64,000 bases of DNA, from assembly GCF_036226525.1 (NCBI RefSeq), contig NZ_CP108487.1, positions 4,278,001-4,342,000 on the forward strand. The letters run 5' to 3'. The stretch is from Kribbella sp. NBC_01245 (lineage in GTDB: Bacteria > Actinomycetota > Actinomycetes > Propionibacteriales > Kribbellaceae). Shown here piece after piece: positions 8,619-17,098 of the stretch. Below the pieces are notes generated by a model, which was not told the origin of the DNA, did no database searches, and saw nothing but the letters and a program-made list of their open reading frames with translations. Each line of letters begins with the position of its first letter. Position 1 is the first letter of the stretch. A program made the translations under genes and the position numbers.

Positions 8619-9278
8619 GTGACCGATCGTGAGGAGCTGGTTCGCCAGTGGCAGGCCGGATGGTCCAAGTCCCGGGGCTGGACGACCGTCGTCGACGAGG
8701 ACGGCCTGCTGACCGTGCGGGCCGGCGAACAAGGCCGCGCCATGGAGTACGTCGTCCTGGACGCTGACGCCCACCCCGAGCGGCTGGAGCGGGCCGCGGG
8801 CCTCGCCCTGGCCACCACCGGCGCGCGCGGTTCCGCCTGGGTCACGGTGGTCACCGATGACCGTGAGGCGCGTGCCGACGAGCTGGAAGACCTCGGTCTG
8901 GAGGTCCAGCGGGACAAGGAATGGCTGATGACCATCCGGTTGTCCGACCAGCCCAAGCTGCAACTCCATCCGCGCTACGCCCTCGTCTCCGAGCTCGAGT
9001 CCGACGTGATCATCACCCGGGCCACCATCCACGGCGCCGTCGCCTCCAGCGGCCGGATGGCCGTAGTCGGCCAGGACGCCATCGCCGACCGGATCGAGAC
9101 CGACCCCCAGCACCGCCGACGCGGCCTGGGCAGCGCCGTCATGGCCGCCCTGGTCGAGGCGGCCGCAGCCCAAGGTGCCACCCGAGGCGTCCTCGCCGCG
9201 TCCAAGGACGGCCTACGCCTCTACCGCTCCCTCGGCTGGAAGGTCGCCGCCGACATAGTCGTCGGCCGCTCCCGCTGA
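8619..9278 (+). CDS. GNAT family N-acetyltransferase
   Basis: 219 residues with a GNAT acetyl-CoA-binding motif in the C-terminal half (DPQHRRRGLGSAVMAAL, about 165-181) followed by GLRLYRSLGWK. The N-terminal ~100 residues are not a second clear GNAT domain. GTG 8619 is used; a TTG at 8607 overlapping the previous stop would add four residues. It is the third acetyltransferase in a row and probably co-transcribed with the two bidomain GNATs. Substrate unknown. Confidence 0.8.
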   Translation: MTDREELVRQWQAGWSKSRGWTTVVDEDGLLTVRAGEQGRAMEYVVLDADAHPERLERAAGLALATTGARGSAWVTVVTDDREARADELEDLGLEVQRDKEWLMTIRLSDQPKLQLHPRYALVSELESDVIITRATIHGAVASSGRMAVVGQDAIADRIETDPQHRRRGLGSAVMAALVEAAAAQGATRGVLAASKDGLRLYRSLGWKVAADIVVGRSR

Positions 9279-9487
9279 ATCAGGTCGTCTGCGCGCCGCG
9301 TGGCCGTACCGGCGAAGACATCCGGTAGCCACGGCCACCCCGGGGTGCTCTCGCACGCCACAGGGTCCGCGATTGCTACAGCCATGACGCAGACGCCCGG
9401 CATTCCGTCCGCATCCTTCGTCACGATAATTGACTCATCAACCCACGCCTGCGGGTGAACGGTGTGGGCGCGTCCGACAGATTGTGA

Positions 9488-9548
9488 ATGGCTCGCGGCG
9501 CCGCTCTGGACGCCCGACTCTCAGTCACCCAGCGGAGCCGCGAGCCAT
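9488..9548. repeat. Inverted repeat, 17 of 18 nt matching
   Basis: ATGGCTCGCGGCGCCGCT (9488-9505) pairs with 9531-9548 with one mismatch, leaving a 25-nt loop. It lies in a gene-free stretch 209 nt after the GNAT operon. The stem is long for a terminator and lacks a T-run. It may be part of the adjacent IS605-like remnant. Confidence 0.6.
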
Positions 9549-9669
9549 GTCGGTGAAGGCGGCGGGCCGCTCGCGATGGCCCGGTCGACCCTTTGGGGCA
9601 GAAGTGTCGAGGGGAATGGGCAGGGGCGCGACGTACCGCTGAAATTCCCGTTGGCGACTTTAAGGTGAG

Positions 9670-9950
9670 TGCGTGTTGACGTCCTCCACCCGCCTGAAGG
9701 CGAGGGATTCCAACCCACCACCCGGAGGTAGCGAGATGAGGTTCGCGGATCATCGCCGTGCCCGACTGCGCAAGAAGGCTCACCGCGCTGCCACGGCCCG
9801 CCCGGCCGCAGTCACTACAAGGTCAAACTGTCGTGCTAATGCTGGACGCTTGGTTATCGCAGGCCAGCACCCCAAAACCTACCCGACGCCCCCGACAAAA
9901 CCTGAATGGAGGGACCGGCGTTTCCTCCCCGCCCTGAAAGACGGGGTCTC
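9670..9950 (+). mobile_element. IS200/IS605-like end remnants (no intact transposase)
   Basis: GACGTCCTCCACCCG followed by CCTGAAGGCGAGGGATTCC (about 9679-9712) resembles the hairpin right end of IS605-family/tnpB elements, as remembered from other genomes. A second similar hairpin, CCCCGCCCTGAAAGACGGGG, lies at about 9928-9947. No tnpA or tnpB gene is present; small open frames around 9421-9783 have no recognisable domain. The whole 9279-9965 stretch holds no supportable gene. The remnant call is an inference from end sequences only. Confidence 0.4.
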
Positions 9951-9965
9951 CACGCCGGACCATCA

Positions 9966-10763
9966 ATGATCGAGAAGGACTTGCGGTTGAGTGATGGCAG
10001 GACTCTGCACGTCTATGACAGCGGCGGGGATGGGTTGCCGGTGTGCTGGTTGCACGGGACGCCGAATATCGGTCTGCCGCCTGAGCCGTTGTTCCGCGAC
10101 GATCTGCGCTGGGTGTCGTTCGACCGGCCGGGGTACGGCGGTTCGACCCGGCATCTGGACCGGTCGGTGGCCTCGGTCGCGACGGATACCGCAGCCGTCG
10201 CGGACTTCCTTGGGCTGGATCGGCTGGCGCTGGTCGGTCATTCGGGTGGCGCTTCGTTCGCGCTGGGGGCGGCGAGTCTGTTGGGTACGCGCGTCAGCTC
10301 CGTGCTCGCGGTCTCGGCGCTTGCGCCTTTCGGTGCGAAAGGGCTGGACTGGTTCGCCGGGATGATCCCGTCGGGCGTGGCTTCGCTAACAGCGGCCGCT
10401 GCTGGCCGCGAGGCGAAGGAGCGACACGAGAACTCGGGCGTGGAGTATGACCCGGAGTTCACCGAGGCCGACGTGGCCGCATTCAACGGCGAGTGGTCCT
10501 TCTTCGGCAAGGTCGCCGGCCCGGCGATGGCGAACGGGCCGGGCGGCCTGATCGACGACGACCTCTGCTACGTCCAGCCATGGATCTACAACCCGATCTC
10601 CCCGGTCATGCTGCTCCACGGCGGCCAGGACGGCATCGCGCCCCCGACGCATGCGGACTGGCTGGCCCACCACATGTCCGTGACCGAGCTCCTCCTCTAC
10701 CCCGCCGAAAGCCACATCTCCGTCCTCACCCACGCCCGCGAAGCCCTCGACTTCCTCGAGTAA
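9966..10763 (+). CDS. Alpha/beta hydrolase
   Basis: 265 residues with the alpha/beta hydrolase layout: oxyanion-hole HGTPN (30-34), nucleophile elbow GHSGG (Ser93), acid in HGGQDGIAPP and a C-terminal histidine in ESHIS. A cap region lies at about 130-205. No signal peptide, so probably cytoplasmic. ATG 9966 is the first in-frame start consistent with the family N-terminus. Substrate unknown. The convergent neighbour is separated by a long palindromic repeat. Confidence 0.85.
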   Translation: MIEKDLRLSDGRTLHVYDSGGDGLPVCWLHGTPNIGLPPEPLFRDDLRWVSFDRPGYGGSTRHLDRSVASVATDTAAVADFLGLDRLALVGHSGGASFALGAASLLGTRVSSVLAVSALAPFGAKGLDWFAGMIPSGVASLTAAAAGREAKERHENSGVEYDPEFTEADVAAFNGEWSFFGKVAGPAMANGPGGLIDDDLCYVQPWIYNPISPVMLLHGGQDGIAPPTHADWLAHHMSVTELLLYPAESHISVLTHAREALDFLE

Positions 10764-10840
10764 GCCCGCGGTCCTACGGGTAAGCCCCGGTCCTACTACG
10801 ACGGCGACGGCCAGGTGATCGGCAACGCGAGCGCCGCGCC

Positions 10841-10975
10841 GTACGCCGTACACGGCGCATCCCCCATTCCCAAGCCCGCGGGCTGATTTGTGGAAAACCC
10901 CTCCGCGAGGTGCCGCCTTATGTCGCGCGTGTGCAAACGCAACCAGGCACCTCGCGGAGGGGTTTTCCACAAATC
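10841..10975. repeat. Long palindromic repeat with perfect 30-nt arms
   Basis: Positions 10885-10914 are the exact reverse complement of 10946-10975, with a 31-nt spacer; arms contain GTGGAAAACCCCTCCGCGAG. The preceding 44 nt plus the left arm (10841-10914) recur in near-identical form at 19568-19640, including CATCCCCCATTCCCAAGCCC. It lies between convergent genes and may act as a terminator, but the shared flank shows it is a copy of a dispersed element. Confidence 0.85.
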
Positions 10976-11093
10976 GGCCAGAGGTTGGTTTTGCGCGCGT
11001 CGGACTGTGCGCGGGTGCGTTCCTCGACGGCGGCATCGCCCCTCGGAAAGAGGCCCGGGCGGATTCCGGCGAATGAACGGCAAGGGGCGTCGG

Positions 11094-11987
11094 TTAGAGC
11101 TGGAGGGCCTCGTCGGTGGTCAGTGGGGTGATGCCGAAGGTGTTGGTGGCGGCGGTGGAGTCGAGGATGAAGGGGTGGGCGAGTTGGTACTGGATCTCGC
11201 GCATCTCTTTCGCGGTCGGGTTGAAGAGGCCGCCCAGCCAGAGGATCGGGGCGGGCATGCGGGATAGCTTCGGCTCCGGCGAGTTCGTGAGTACGGCGTA
11301 CCGGGTGGCGAGGTCGCGGATCGACATCGGCGCCGGCGTCGGCACATGCCAGACCCGACCCAACACCAGGTCCTCAGAGGCAGAGGCGACCGCCACGAGA
11401 GTGCGAGCGACGTCGGCGACGGCTGTCCAGCTGTGCAAGGCGTCCAGGTCGGCCGGGACCGAGGCGGTCTTGCCCGCGCGGACCTTCGGGAAGACCACCA
11501 CGGACATCACCGACTGCGCCCCGGCGCCGAGGTAGTCCGAGCTGCGGACCTCGGCCGCCCGGATCCGCCCGGCCTGGTGTGCCGCGAGAACGTCCGCCCA
11601 CATCCGCGCCCGGACCTCACCCTTGACCGAGTTGGGCCGCTCCGGCGTCTCCTCCGTGATCGGGCCATCGACCGGGCCGTACGCGTAGAGGTTCCCGGCG
11701 GAGACGAGGACCGCACCAGTGGCCTCGGCGGTCCGGATCAACGCGTCGTTCAGGGGCGGCCAGTCGGTTGACCAACGGTGGTACGGCAGGCCCGCGCAGT
11801 TGTACAACGCCGAGGCGCCGGCCGCTACGTCCGTCAGACCCGCGGCCGCATCCGCCTTCACCAGGGTGATGCCGGGGTGGTCCGGACCGGTTCCCCGGCG
11901 GCTGACCAGCTTGACCTCTTCCCCTTGCTCCGCGAGCAACCGGGCGGTCGACGTACCCACTGGTCCAGCACCGACAACGACCTGCAT
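11094..11987 (-). CDS. NAD(P)-dependent epimerase/dehydratase-like protein (extended SDR)
   Basis: 297 residues starting MQVVVGAGPVGTSTARLLAEQG, a Rossmann dinucleotide loop (GxGxxG at 7-12), followed by an SDR-like core with SAGNLYAYGP near residue 95. The classical YxxxK pair is not evident, so catalysis is doubtful and an NmrA-like or atypical SDR role is possible. ATG 11987 has a good AGGAG 5 nt upstream. The frame remains open upstream to 12275 but that part is non-coding. Convergent with the alpha/beta hydrolase. Confidence 0.78.
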   Translation of the reverse strand: MQVVVGAGPVGTSTARLLAEQGEEVKLVSRRGTGPDHPGITLVKADAAAGLTDVAAGASALYNCAGLPYHRWSTDWPPLNDALIRTAEATGAVLVSAGNLYAYGPVDGPITEETPERPNSVKGEVRARMWADVLAAHQAGRIRAAEVRSSDYLGAGAQSVMSVVVFPKVRAGKTASVPADLDALHSWTAVADVARTLVAVASASEDLVLGRVWHVPTPAPMSIRDLATRYAVLTNSPEPKLSRMPAPILWLGGLFNPTAKEMREIQYQLAHPFILDSTAATNTFGITPLTTDEALQL

Positions 11988-12175
11988 AAAGGCTCCTGGT
12001 GAGATCGGCCGACGACCAACGCCGGCTAAGTGCCGCAGAGTAGCGGAGCGGCGTGAATGCGAGGAGCGAGTTAAATCTTGAGAAGTCAGCGACTCGCGGG
12101 ACCCGTTATCCGCTACTGTCTGCGTTCGTACTTCGTGACACGGGGACTTCACGACGACAAAGGAATCGCAGACCC

Positions 12176-13144
12176 ATGACCGACTCGCCCGCCAGCGGCC
12201 GGCATCGCAGGAAAGCCCGTCGAGGTGTCCTCGGGCCCGTGGTGAGCGCACTGTCCGTGCTGCTCGCCACTGCACCTGTGGTGTGGGTGATGACCAGCAG
12301 CCGTGGTGATTCCGTCCAGGACCGCCAGGCCACGCTACAGAACGTCTCCGACGACGACCTCGGCACCGAGCGCGGCAGCGACGCCATCGACAACACCGGC
12401 GAGAAGCGTGCGGGCGTTGTCGTCACGCTGCCGCACGGCAAGGTCGTCACCACGACGCCGGGCGGCACCAGCTCGCTCGGTCCCCTCGTCACCGGTACAA
12501 CCGGTACGCCGAAGCCGGGACAGACCACCGTACCGACGAAGCCGACACCCACGGCCGGTACGACGACCGCGCCGCCGACGACCACCATCACGGTCCGGCC
12601 GACGCGTACGCCGACCGACGAGCCGACGCGGACCGGGCAGAGCACCAAGCCGACCCGGACCCCGACGAGCACGCCGACCCGGACCGTCACGGCGACCCCG
12701 ACAAAGACGCCGACCACTCCGCCGCCCTCGCAACCGCCGCCTAACGGGACGAACTCCGTGGAGCGCGAGGTGCTCGACCTCGTGAACGCCGAGCGGCGCG
12801 ACGAAGGCTGCCGCCCACTCCAGCTGAACGACGCGCTGGTCCGGGCCGCCGGCGGGCATGCGTCGGACATGGCCAACCGCAAGTACTTCTCGCACGAGAC
12901 GCCCGAGGGCAAGACGGCCTCGCGGCGGATGCGCGATGCGGGCTGGAGCGGTCGCACGTACGGCGAGAACATCGCCGCGGGTTACCCGAGTGCCGAAAGT
13001 GTCGTCGACGCCTGGATGGAAAGCGACGGCCATCGCGCGAACATCCTGAACTGCTCCTTCACCGTGACCGGAATCGGGTACGACCCCGGCCGGGTGAAGG
13101 AGGGCTACAGCCCAGGCAGCTGGGTGCAGGACTTCGGCGGCTGA
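12176..13144 (+). CDS. CAP-domain (SCP/PR-1-like) surface protein
   Basis: 322 residues: a basic cytoplasmic N-terminus (GRHRRKARRG), one hydrophobic helix at about 20-40 that acts as signal or anchor, a long Thr/Pro-rich linker (about 95-190, repeated TxTPT), and a C-terminal CAP domain. The CAP residues are kept: GHASDMA, FSHETPEG, YGENIA and GHRANILNC. Bacterial CAP proteins are exported; their function is poorly known, with lipid binding or peptidoglycan-associated roles suggested. ATG 12176 has AAAGGA 11 nt upstream. A paralogue follows directly. Confidence 0.88.
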   Translation: MTDSPASGRHRRKARRGVLGPVVSALSVLLATAPVVWVMTSSRGDSVQDRQATLQNVSDDDLGTERGSDAIDNTGEKRAGVVVTLPHGKVVTTTPGGTSSLGPLVTGTTGTPKPGQTTVPTKPTPTAGTTTAPPTTTITVRPTRTPTDEPTRTGQSTKPTRTPTSTPTRTVTATPTKTPTTPPPSQPPPNGTNSVEREVLDLVNAERRDEGCRPLQLNDALVRAAGGHASDMANRKYFSHETPEGKTASRRMRDAGWSGRTYGENIAAGYPSAESVVDAWMESDGHRANILNCSFTVTGIGYDPGRVKEGYSPGSWVQDFGG

Positions 13145-13340
13145 TCGCTGTGCGTGGACGGCCGCTCCCCGTCCGTGCAACTGCCATTCCGGCATTCAGA
13201 CACAACGATCGATCGTGTATCGAAAAGACCCGGCTGGGTAGGCCCCGCGGGTCAAGGTCCACCGTTCCGCTTTGCTTCAGGGAACGGCCGGACGAGGTGA
13301 GGTACGTCTTGGGGGCGACCGTGAAGGGATTTACGCAAGC

Positions 13341-14231
13341 ATGTCAGAGCACGGCGCCAACCGGCGGCCGCACAGTAGGCGGAAGAACCAGTCCAAAGGC
13401 CTGAAGCCCTTCGTCATTCTCGGGGCCATCCTGGCTGTGGTCGCGCCCATCGCGTGGATCCTCGGCCAGGAGACCGGCGGCGGTAGCGCCGACGGGGCGA
13501 TCCCGTACGTCAACCGCGACGACGACAGTTACAACACCCCGGATCACGAGATCCCGATCGTCGACTCCACCCCGGGCGACGTACCGTCCAAGGCCCCGAC
13601 GCCGACGACCAAGCCGTCGACTCCTGGCGTGACGCCTACTCCGACGCCAGGTGAGACCACGACTCCGGGCCATCTCAACAGCGAAACGCCGGTTCCGACG
13701 ACGGCGCCGACGGAACGTCCGACGTCCACCGACACGGTCCCGCCGACGAGCCGGCCGACCACCTCAGGCCGGCCGACGCCGACGCCGACCGAGACCTCGA
13801 CGACGAGTTCCCCAACGCCGACGGCGACTGAGACGACGCGTACGCCGACCGACAACGGCGGCATGGAGAACTTCGAGTTCGAGCTGTTCAGCACGCTCAA
13901 CGGTGCGCGCGAGTCAGAGGGCTGCGCTCCCCTCAAGCGCAACACCTCCCTCACCAAGGGCGCGCGTGCCGATGCCGCTGGCCGTGCGAAGAGTGGCGAG
14001 GTCGACGGAAGAGGTGCGTCCTACGCGGCCGTTGGCGGCAAGGGCATGACCGCCAAGGGCGCAGCGGATCGGCTCCTGCAGGACCACCGGTCGACCGTAC
14101 TCAATTGCGACCTCACCACCCTCGGGGTCGGGCGGGGCGATCACACCTACACGGAGAGCGGCCTCGTCTGCAGTATTTTCAACACCTGCCCCGATGCCAC
14201 CCGCTTCGCGTGGGTCGTGGATTTCACCTGA
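13341..14231 (+). CDS. Degenerate CAP-domain surface protein (paralogue)
   Basis: 296 residues with the same plan as the preceding gene: basic start (RRPHSRRK), one transmembrane helix (about 23-42), a Thr/Pro linker (about 85-170), and a C-terminal domain recognisable as CAP by FSTLNGARESEGCAPL and DHRSTVLNCDLTTLGVG. The central GENI motif and the SHxxP segment are missing and the domain is shorter, so any metal- or lipid-binding function may be lost. ATG 13341 follows AAGGGA at 13324-13329. A small hairpin (CCGTTCC/GGAACGG, 13261-13286) lies upstream. Confidence 0.78.
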   Translation: MSEHGANRRPHSRRKNQSKGLKPFVILGAILAVVAPIAWILGQETGGGSADGAIPYVNRDDDSYNTPDHEIPIVDSTPGDVPSKAPTPTTKPSTPGVTPTPTPGETTTPGHLNSETPVPTTAPTERPTSTDTVPPTSRPTTSGRPTPTPTETSTTSSPTPTATETTRTPTDNGGMENFEFELFSTLNGARESEGCAPLKRNTSLTKGARADAAGRAKSGEVDGRGASYAAVGGKGMTAKGAADRLLQDHRSTVLNCDLTTLGVGRGDHTYTESGLVCSIFNTCPDATRFAWVVDFT

Positions 14232-14330
14232 GCGCCGAGCTTACGGAATCGAGACGGAACCGCGGGTCGCTTGAGTAGCGGCGATCCGCGGGGTTAGCTT
14301 GTGCTCCACACGCTTCCCGTGGGAGGTCGG

Positions 14331-14582
14331 ATGTACAACGACGACCCGTACGACGACGCCCCCGTTGGGCCCGCGCATCAGGGCATTCCGCCTGGCGCGC
14401 ACGACGACCGCCGGCCGGTCGAGGCCCGGCAGATGGGGCTCAGCCGGCACACCCAGGAAGGCGCACTCATCGAGTTCGCCTCACAACTCAGCGCGACGAA
14501 ACCCACTCACCGCTTCATCGCCTTCCTGATGCTGATCGCCTTCGCGGCCCCAGCCCTCTACACGATCGTCCTGATCCTCTGA
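14331..14582 (+). CDS. Small single-helix membrane protein, unknown function
   Basis: 83 residues with a strong ribosome binding site (GGGAGG, 14321-14326). The N-terminal half is acidic and proline-rich (YNDDPYDDAPVGP), the middle is basic, and the C-terminus is one hydrophobic helix (about 62-83, FIAFLMLIAFAAPALYTIV) ending at the membrane, as in tail-anchored proteins. No family recognised. It is followed by a terminator shared with the convergent icd. Confidence 0.65.
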   Translation: MYNDDPYDDAPVGPAHQGIPPGAHDDRRPVEARQMGLSRHTQEGALIEFASQLSATKPTHRFIAFLMLIAFAAPALYTIVLIL

Positions 14583-14597
14583 CCCCTGCGACCCAGA

Positions 14598-14629
14598 AGC
14601 CCCGCACCCCCAGTCGGGCGCGCGGGGCT
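14598..14629. terminator. Bidirectional terminator between convergent genes
   Basis: AGCCCCGC (14598-14605) pairs with GCGGGGCT (14622-14629), followed by TTTT on the plus strand. It lies between the stop of the small membrane protein and the stop of icd. Confidence 0.75.
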
Positions 14630-14636
14630 TTTGGAT

Positions 14637-15860
14637 TCAGAGGCCGGCGACCTTCTTCTGCAGGTTCTCGTCGAGGGCCGCGAGGAACTCCTCGGTGGTG
14701 AGCCAGGCCTGGTCCGGGCCGACGAGCACGGCCAGGTCCTTGGTCATCAGGCCTTGTTCGACGGTCTCGACGCAGACCGCCTCGAGCGCCTCCGCGAACG
14801 CGATGACCTCAGGTGTGTTGTCCAGCTTGCCGCGGTGCTTGAGACCGCCGGTCCACGCGAAGATCGACGCGATCGGGTTGGTCGAGGTCGGCTTGCCCGC
14901 CTGGTGCTGGCGGTAGTGCCGGGTGACCGTGCCGTGCGCGGCCTCGGCCTCGACGGTCTTGCCATCCGGCGCCATCAGCACCGAGGTCATCAGGCCGAGC
15001 GAGCCGAACCCCTGCGCGACGGTGTCGGACTGCACGTCACCGTCATAGTTCTTGCACGCCCAGACGTACCCGCCCTCCCATTTCAGCGCCGAGGCGACCA
15101 TGTCGTCGATCAGGCGGTGCTCGTAGGTGAGGCCGTTCTTCTCGAACTCCTCCTTGAATTCCTCGTCGAAGATCTTCTGGAAGATGTCCTTGAAGGCGCC
15201 GTCGTACGACTTGAGAACGGTGTTCTTCGTCGACATGTACACCGGCAGGTTGCGCTGCAGGCCGTACGACAGTGAGGCGCGGGCGAAGGCCTCGATGGAC
15301 TTGTTGGTGTTGAACATGCCCATCGCCACACCGCCGTCGTCGCCGTAGTCCGCGACCACCTGCTCGATCGGCTCGGAGCCGTCGGCCGGCTGGAACTTGA
15401 TCGTCAGCTGACCGGCCCCGGGAACCTTGAAGTTCGCCGCCTTGTACTGGTCGCCGTGCGCGTGACGGCCGATGATGATCGGCTTGGTCCAGCCCGGCAC
15501 CAGCCGCGGGATGTTGGAGATGACGATCGGCTCACGGAAGATCACGCCGCCGAGGATGTTGCGGATCGTCCCGTTCGGGGAGCGCCACATCTGCTTCAGG
15601 CCGAACTCCTCGACCCGGGCCTCGTCGGGGGTGATGGTGGCGCACTTGACGCCCACGCCGTACTGCTTGATGGCCTCGGCCGCGTCGACGGTGACCTGGT
15701 CGTCGGTCGCGTCCCGGTTCTCGATGCCCAGGTCGTAGTACTTGAGGTCGATGTCGAGATAGGGGTGGATCAGGCGGTCCTTGATGAACTGCCAGATGAT
15801 CCGCGTCATCTCGTCGCCGTCGAGCTCGACGACCGGGTTCTTCACCTTGATCTTGGCCAT
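14637..15860 (-). CDS. icd: NADP-dependent isocitrate dehydrogenase (homodimeric type)
   Basis: TCA cycle enzyme converting isocitrate to 2-oxoglutarate and CO2 with NADP+. The 407-residue protein opens MAKIKVKNPVVELDGDEMTR, typical of the eukaryote-like homodimeric IDH subfamily rather than the monomeric enzyme common in Streptomyces. Further motifs are WRSPNGTIRN (substrate binding), GRHAHGDQYKA, NYDGDVQSD (metal aspartates) and AAHGTVTRHY. ATG 15860 follows a GAGGGGAAG sequence. Upstream at 15887-15932 is a long double palindrome, likely the operator controlling this gene. Confidence 0.95.
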   Translation of the reverse strand: MAKIKVKNPVVELDGDEMTRIIWQFIKDRLIHPYLDIDLKYYDLGIENRDATDDQVTVDAAEAIKQYGVGVKCATITPDEARVEEFGLKQMWRSPNGTIRNILGGVIFREPIVISNIPRLVPGWTKPIIIGRHAHGDQYKAANFKVPGAGQLTIKFQPADGSEPIEQVVADYGDDGGVAMGMFNTNKSIEAFARASLSYGLQRNLPVYMSTKNTVLKSYDGAFKDIFQKIFDEEFKEEFEKNGLTYEHRLIDDMVASALKWEGGYVWACKNYDGDVQSDTVAQGFGSLGLMTSVLMAPDGKTVEAEAAHGTVTRHYRQHQAGKPTSTNPIASIFAWTGGLKHRGKLDNTPEVIAFAEALEAVCVETVEQGLMTKDLAVLVGPDQAWLTTEEFLAALDENLQKKVAGL

Positions 15861-15886
15861 GGCAGAACGGCTTCCCCTCATCCGAT

Positions 15887-15932
15887 TTGTCTTGACGTCA
15901 AGATATCACGAGATATCTTGACGTCAAGACAA
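15887..15932 (-). promoter_or_regulatory. Double palindromic operator upstream of icd
   Basis: Positions 15887-15907 and 15912-15932 are perfect 21-nt reverse complements separated by ACGA. Each arm contains its own perfect 14-nt palindrome TCTTGACGTCAAGA (15890-15903 and 15916-15929), with centres 26 bp apart. The site lies 27-72 nt before the icd start, where a repressor would block transcription. MarR-family sites have this style; TamR of Streptomyces, a MarR protein, is known to control aconitase and IDH genes. The regulator assignment is an inference. Confidence 0.7.
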
Positions 15933-15937
15933 GTTCG

Positions 15938-17098
15938 TCAGCGAGTGGGTACCAGGTCGTTGCGGAAGGCAACGGCTACGTCCGGGTGGTCGGTGAAAAC
16001 GCCATCCACACCGGCCTTACGGAACACGGCGAGCTCGGCCAGCAGGTTGCCGAAGTCGGCCGGGTTGGTGCTGGTGCGGTACTCCAGCGGCACGAAGTTG
16101 TTCTCCGCGCGGAAGGTGTACGGGTGGACCTTCAAGCCGCTCCGGTGCGCGTCGTGGACGAGCGTCGTCGGCTTGGTCAGACGGCCGGCCGCATCCCGCG
16201 GGATGACCGTGTCCTTCCACGGGCCGATACCGGCGGCGTACGTCGAGATCTCGCGCAGGCCGGCCGGAGTGACCAGGTCGCCGTACTTCCGCGGGTCGCC
16301 CTTGACCACGAAGTCGTACGGTGCGGCGTCGAGCGCGTCGAGCAGTTGCACCAGCGGCACGCGCAGGTCCCGCTTCAGCGCGCGCAGGTTCGACACCTCG
16401 AAGGACTGGACGAAGACCTTGGCGCCTCGGTGGTTCAGGCCGTTCTTGGTGAGGGCCTTCACCAGCAGCGGCTCGAGCGCGAGACCCTGCTGCTGGAAGT
16501 ACGTCGGGTGCTTGGTCTCGGGGTAGATGCCGACCGTACGGCCGAGCTCCCGGGACAGCCGCTTGGACAGGTCGATGACCTCCTGGAAGGTCGGAACCTG
16601 GTAGCGGCCGTCGTACAACGTGTTGTGCTGGCGAATCGCCGGGATGCGCTCCTTGGCCCGCAGCGTGCGCAGCTCGGCCAGGGTGAAGTCCTCGGTGAAC
16701 CAGCCGGTCAAGGCCACCCCGTCGAGCTTCTTGGTCTTCTTGCGGGCGGCGAACTCGGGGTGGGCGGCGACGTCGGTGGTGCCGCCGATCTCCGGCTCGT
16801 GCCGGGCGACGAGCACCTTGTCCTTGGTCACCACCAGGTCGGGCTCGATGTAGTCGGCGCCCATCCGCGCGGCCAGCTCGTACGACGCGAGCGTGTGCTC
16901 GGGCCGGTAGCCGGACGCGCCGCGATGGCCGACCACCACGAACTTCGGGTCGTGGCTGGTGGTCGCAACGCTGGGCGTGGTGACGCTGGGCGTGGTGACG
17001 GGTTTTGCGGGCGCGAGCGTCGGGGCCAAGGCGAGGCCTCCGAGGGTCGCGGTGGTCGCCGCGGCGGCGACGATCTTCCGGGTCAGGGCGGTGGGCAC
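15938..17098 (-). CDS. Secreted glycerophosphodiester phosphodiesterase
   Basis: 386 residues with a signal peptide (KIVAAAATTATLGGLALAP, cleavage near 31) and a GDPD TIM-barrel domain: GHRGASGYRPEHT (catalytic His-Arg), EPDLVVTKD (metal Glu/Asp) and VARHEPEI. It hydrolyses glycerophosphodiesters to glycerol-3-phosphate and an alcohol, outside the cell, providing phosphate or glycerol. Its length (386) fits GlpQ-type periplasmic enzymes. Weak PHO-box-like repeats lie upstream at 17182-17199. The stop is 6 nt from the icd operator. Confidence 0.92.
   Translation of the reverse strand: MPTALTRKIVAAAATTATLGGLALAPTLAPAKPVTTPSVTTPSVATTSHDPKFVVVGHRGASGYRPEHTLASYELAARMGADYIEPDLVVTKDKVLVARHEPEIGGTTDVAAHPEFAARKKTKKLDGVALTGWFTEDFTLAELRTLRAKERIPAIRQHNTLYDGRYQVPTFQEVIDLSKRLSRELGRTVGIYPETKHPTYFQQQGLALEPLLVKALTKNGLNHRGAKVFVQSFEVSNLRALKRDLRVPLVQLLDALDAAPYDFVVKGDPRKYGDLVTPAGLREISTYAAGIGPWKDTVIPRDAAGRLTKPTTLVHDAHRSGLKVHPYTFRAENNFVPLEYRTSTNPADFGNLLAELAVFRKAGVDGVFTDHPDVAVAFRNDLVPTR

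Noticed and set aside
9421..9783. 120-codon minus-strand frame in the IS605-like region
   Set aside because: No domain, no ribosome binding site, and overlaps the hairpin ends.
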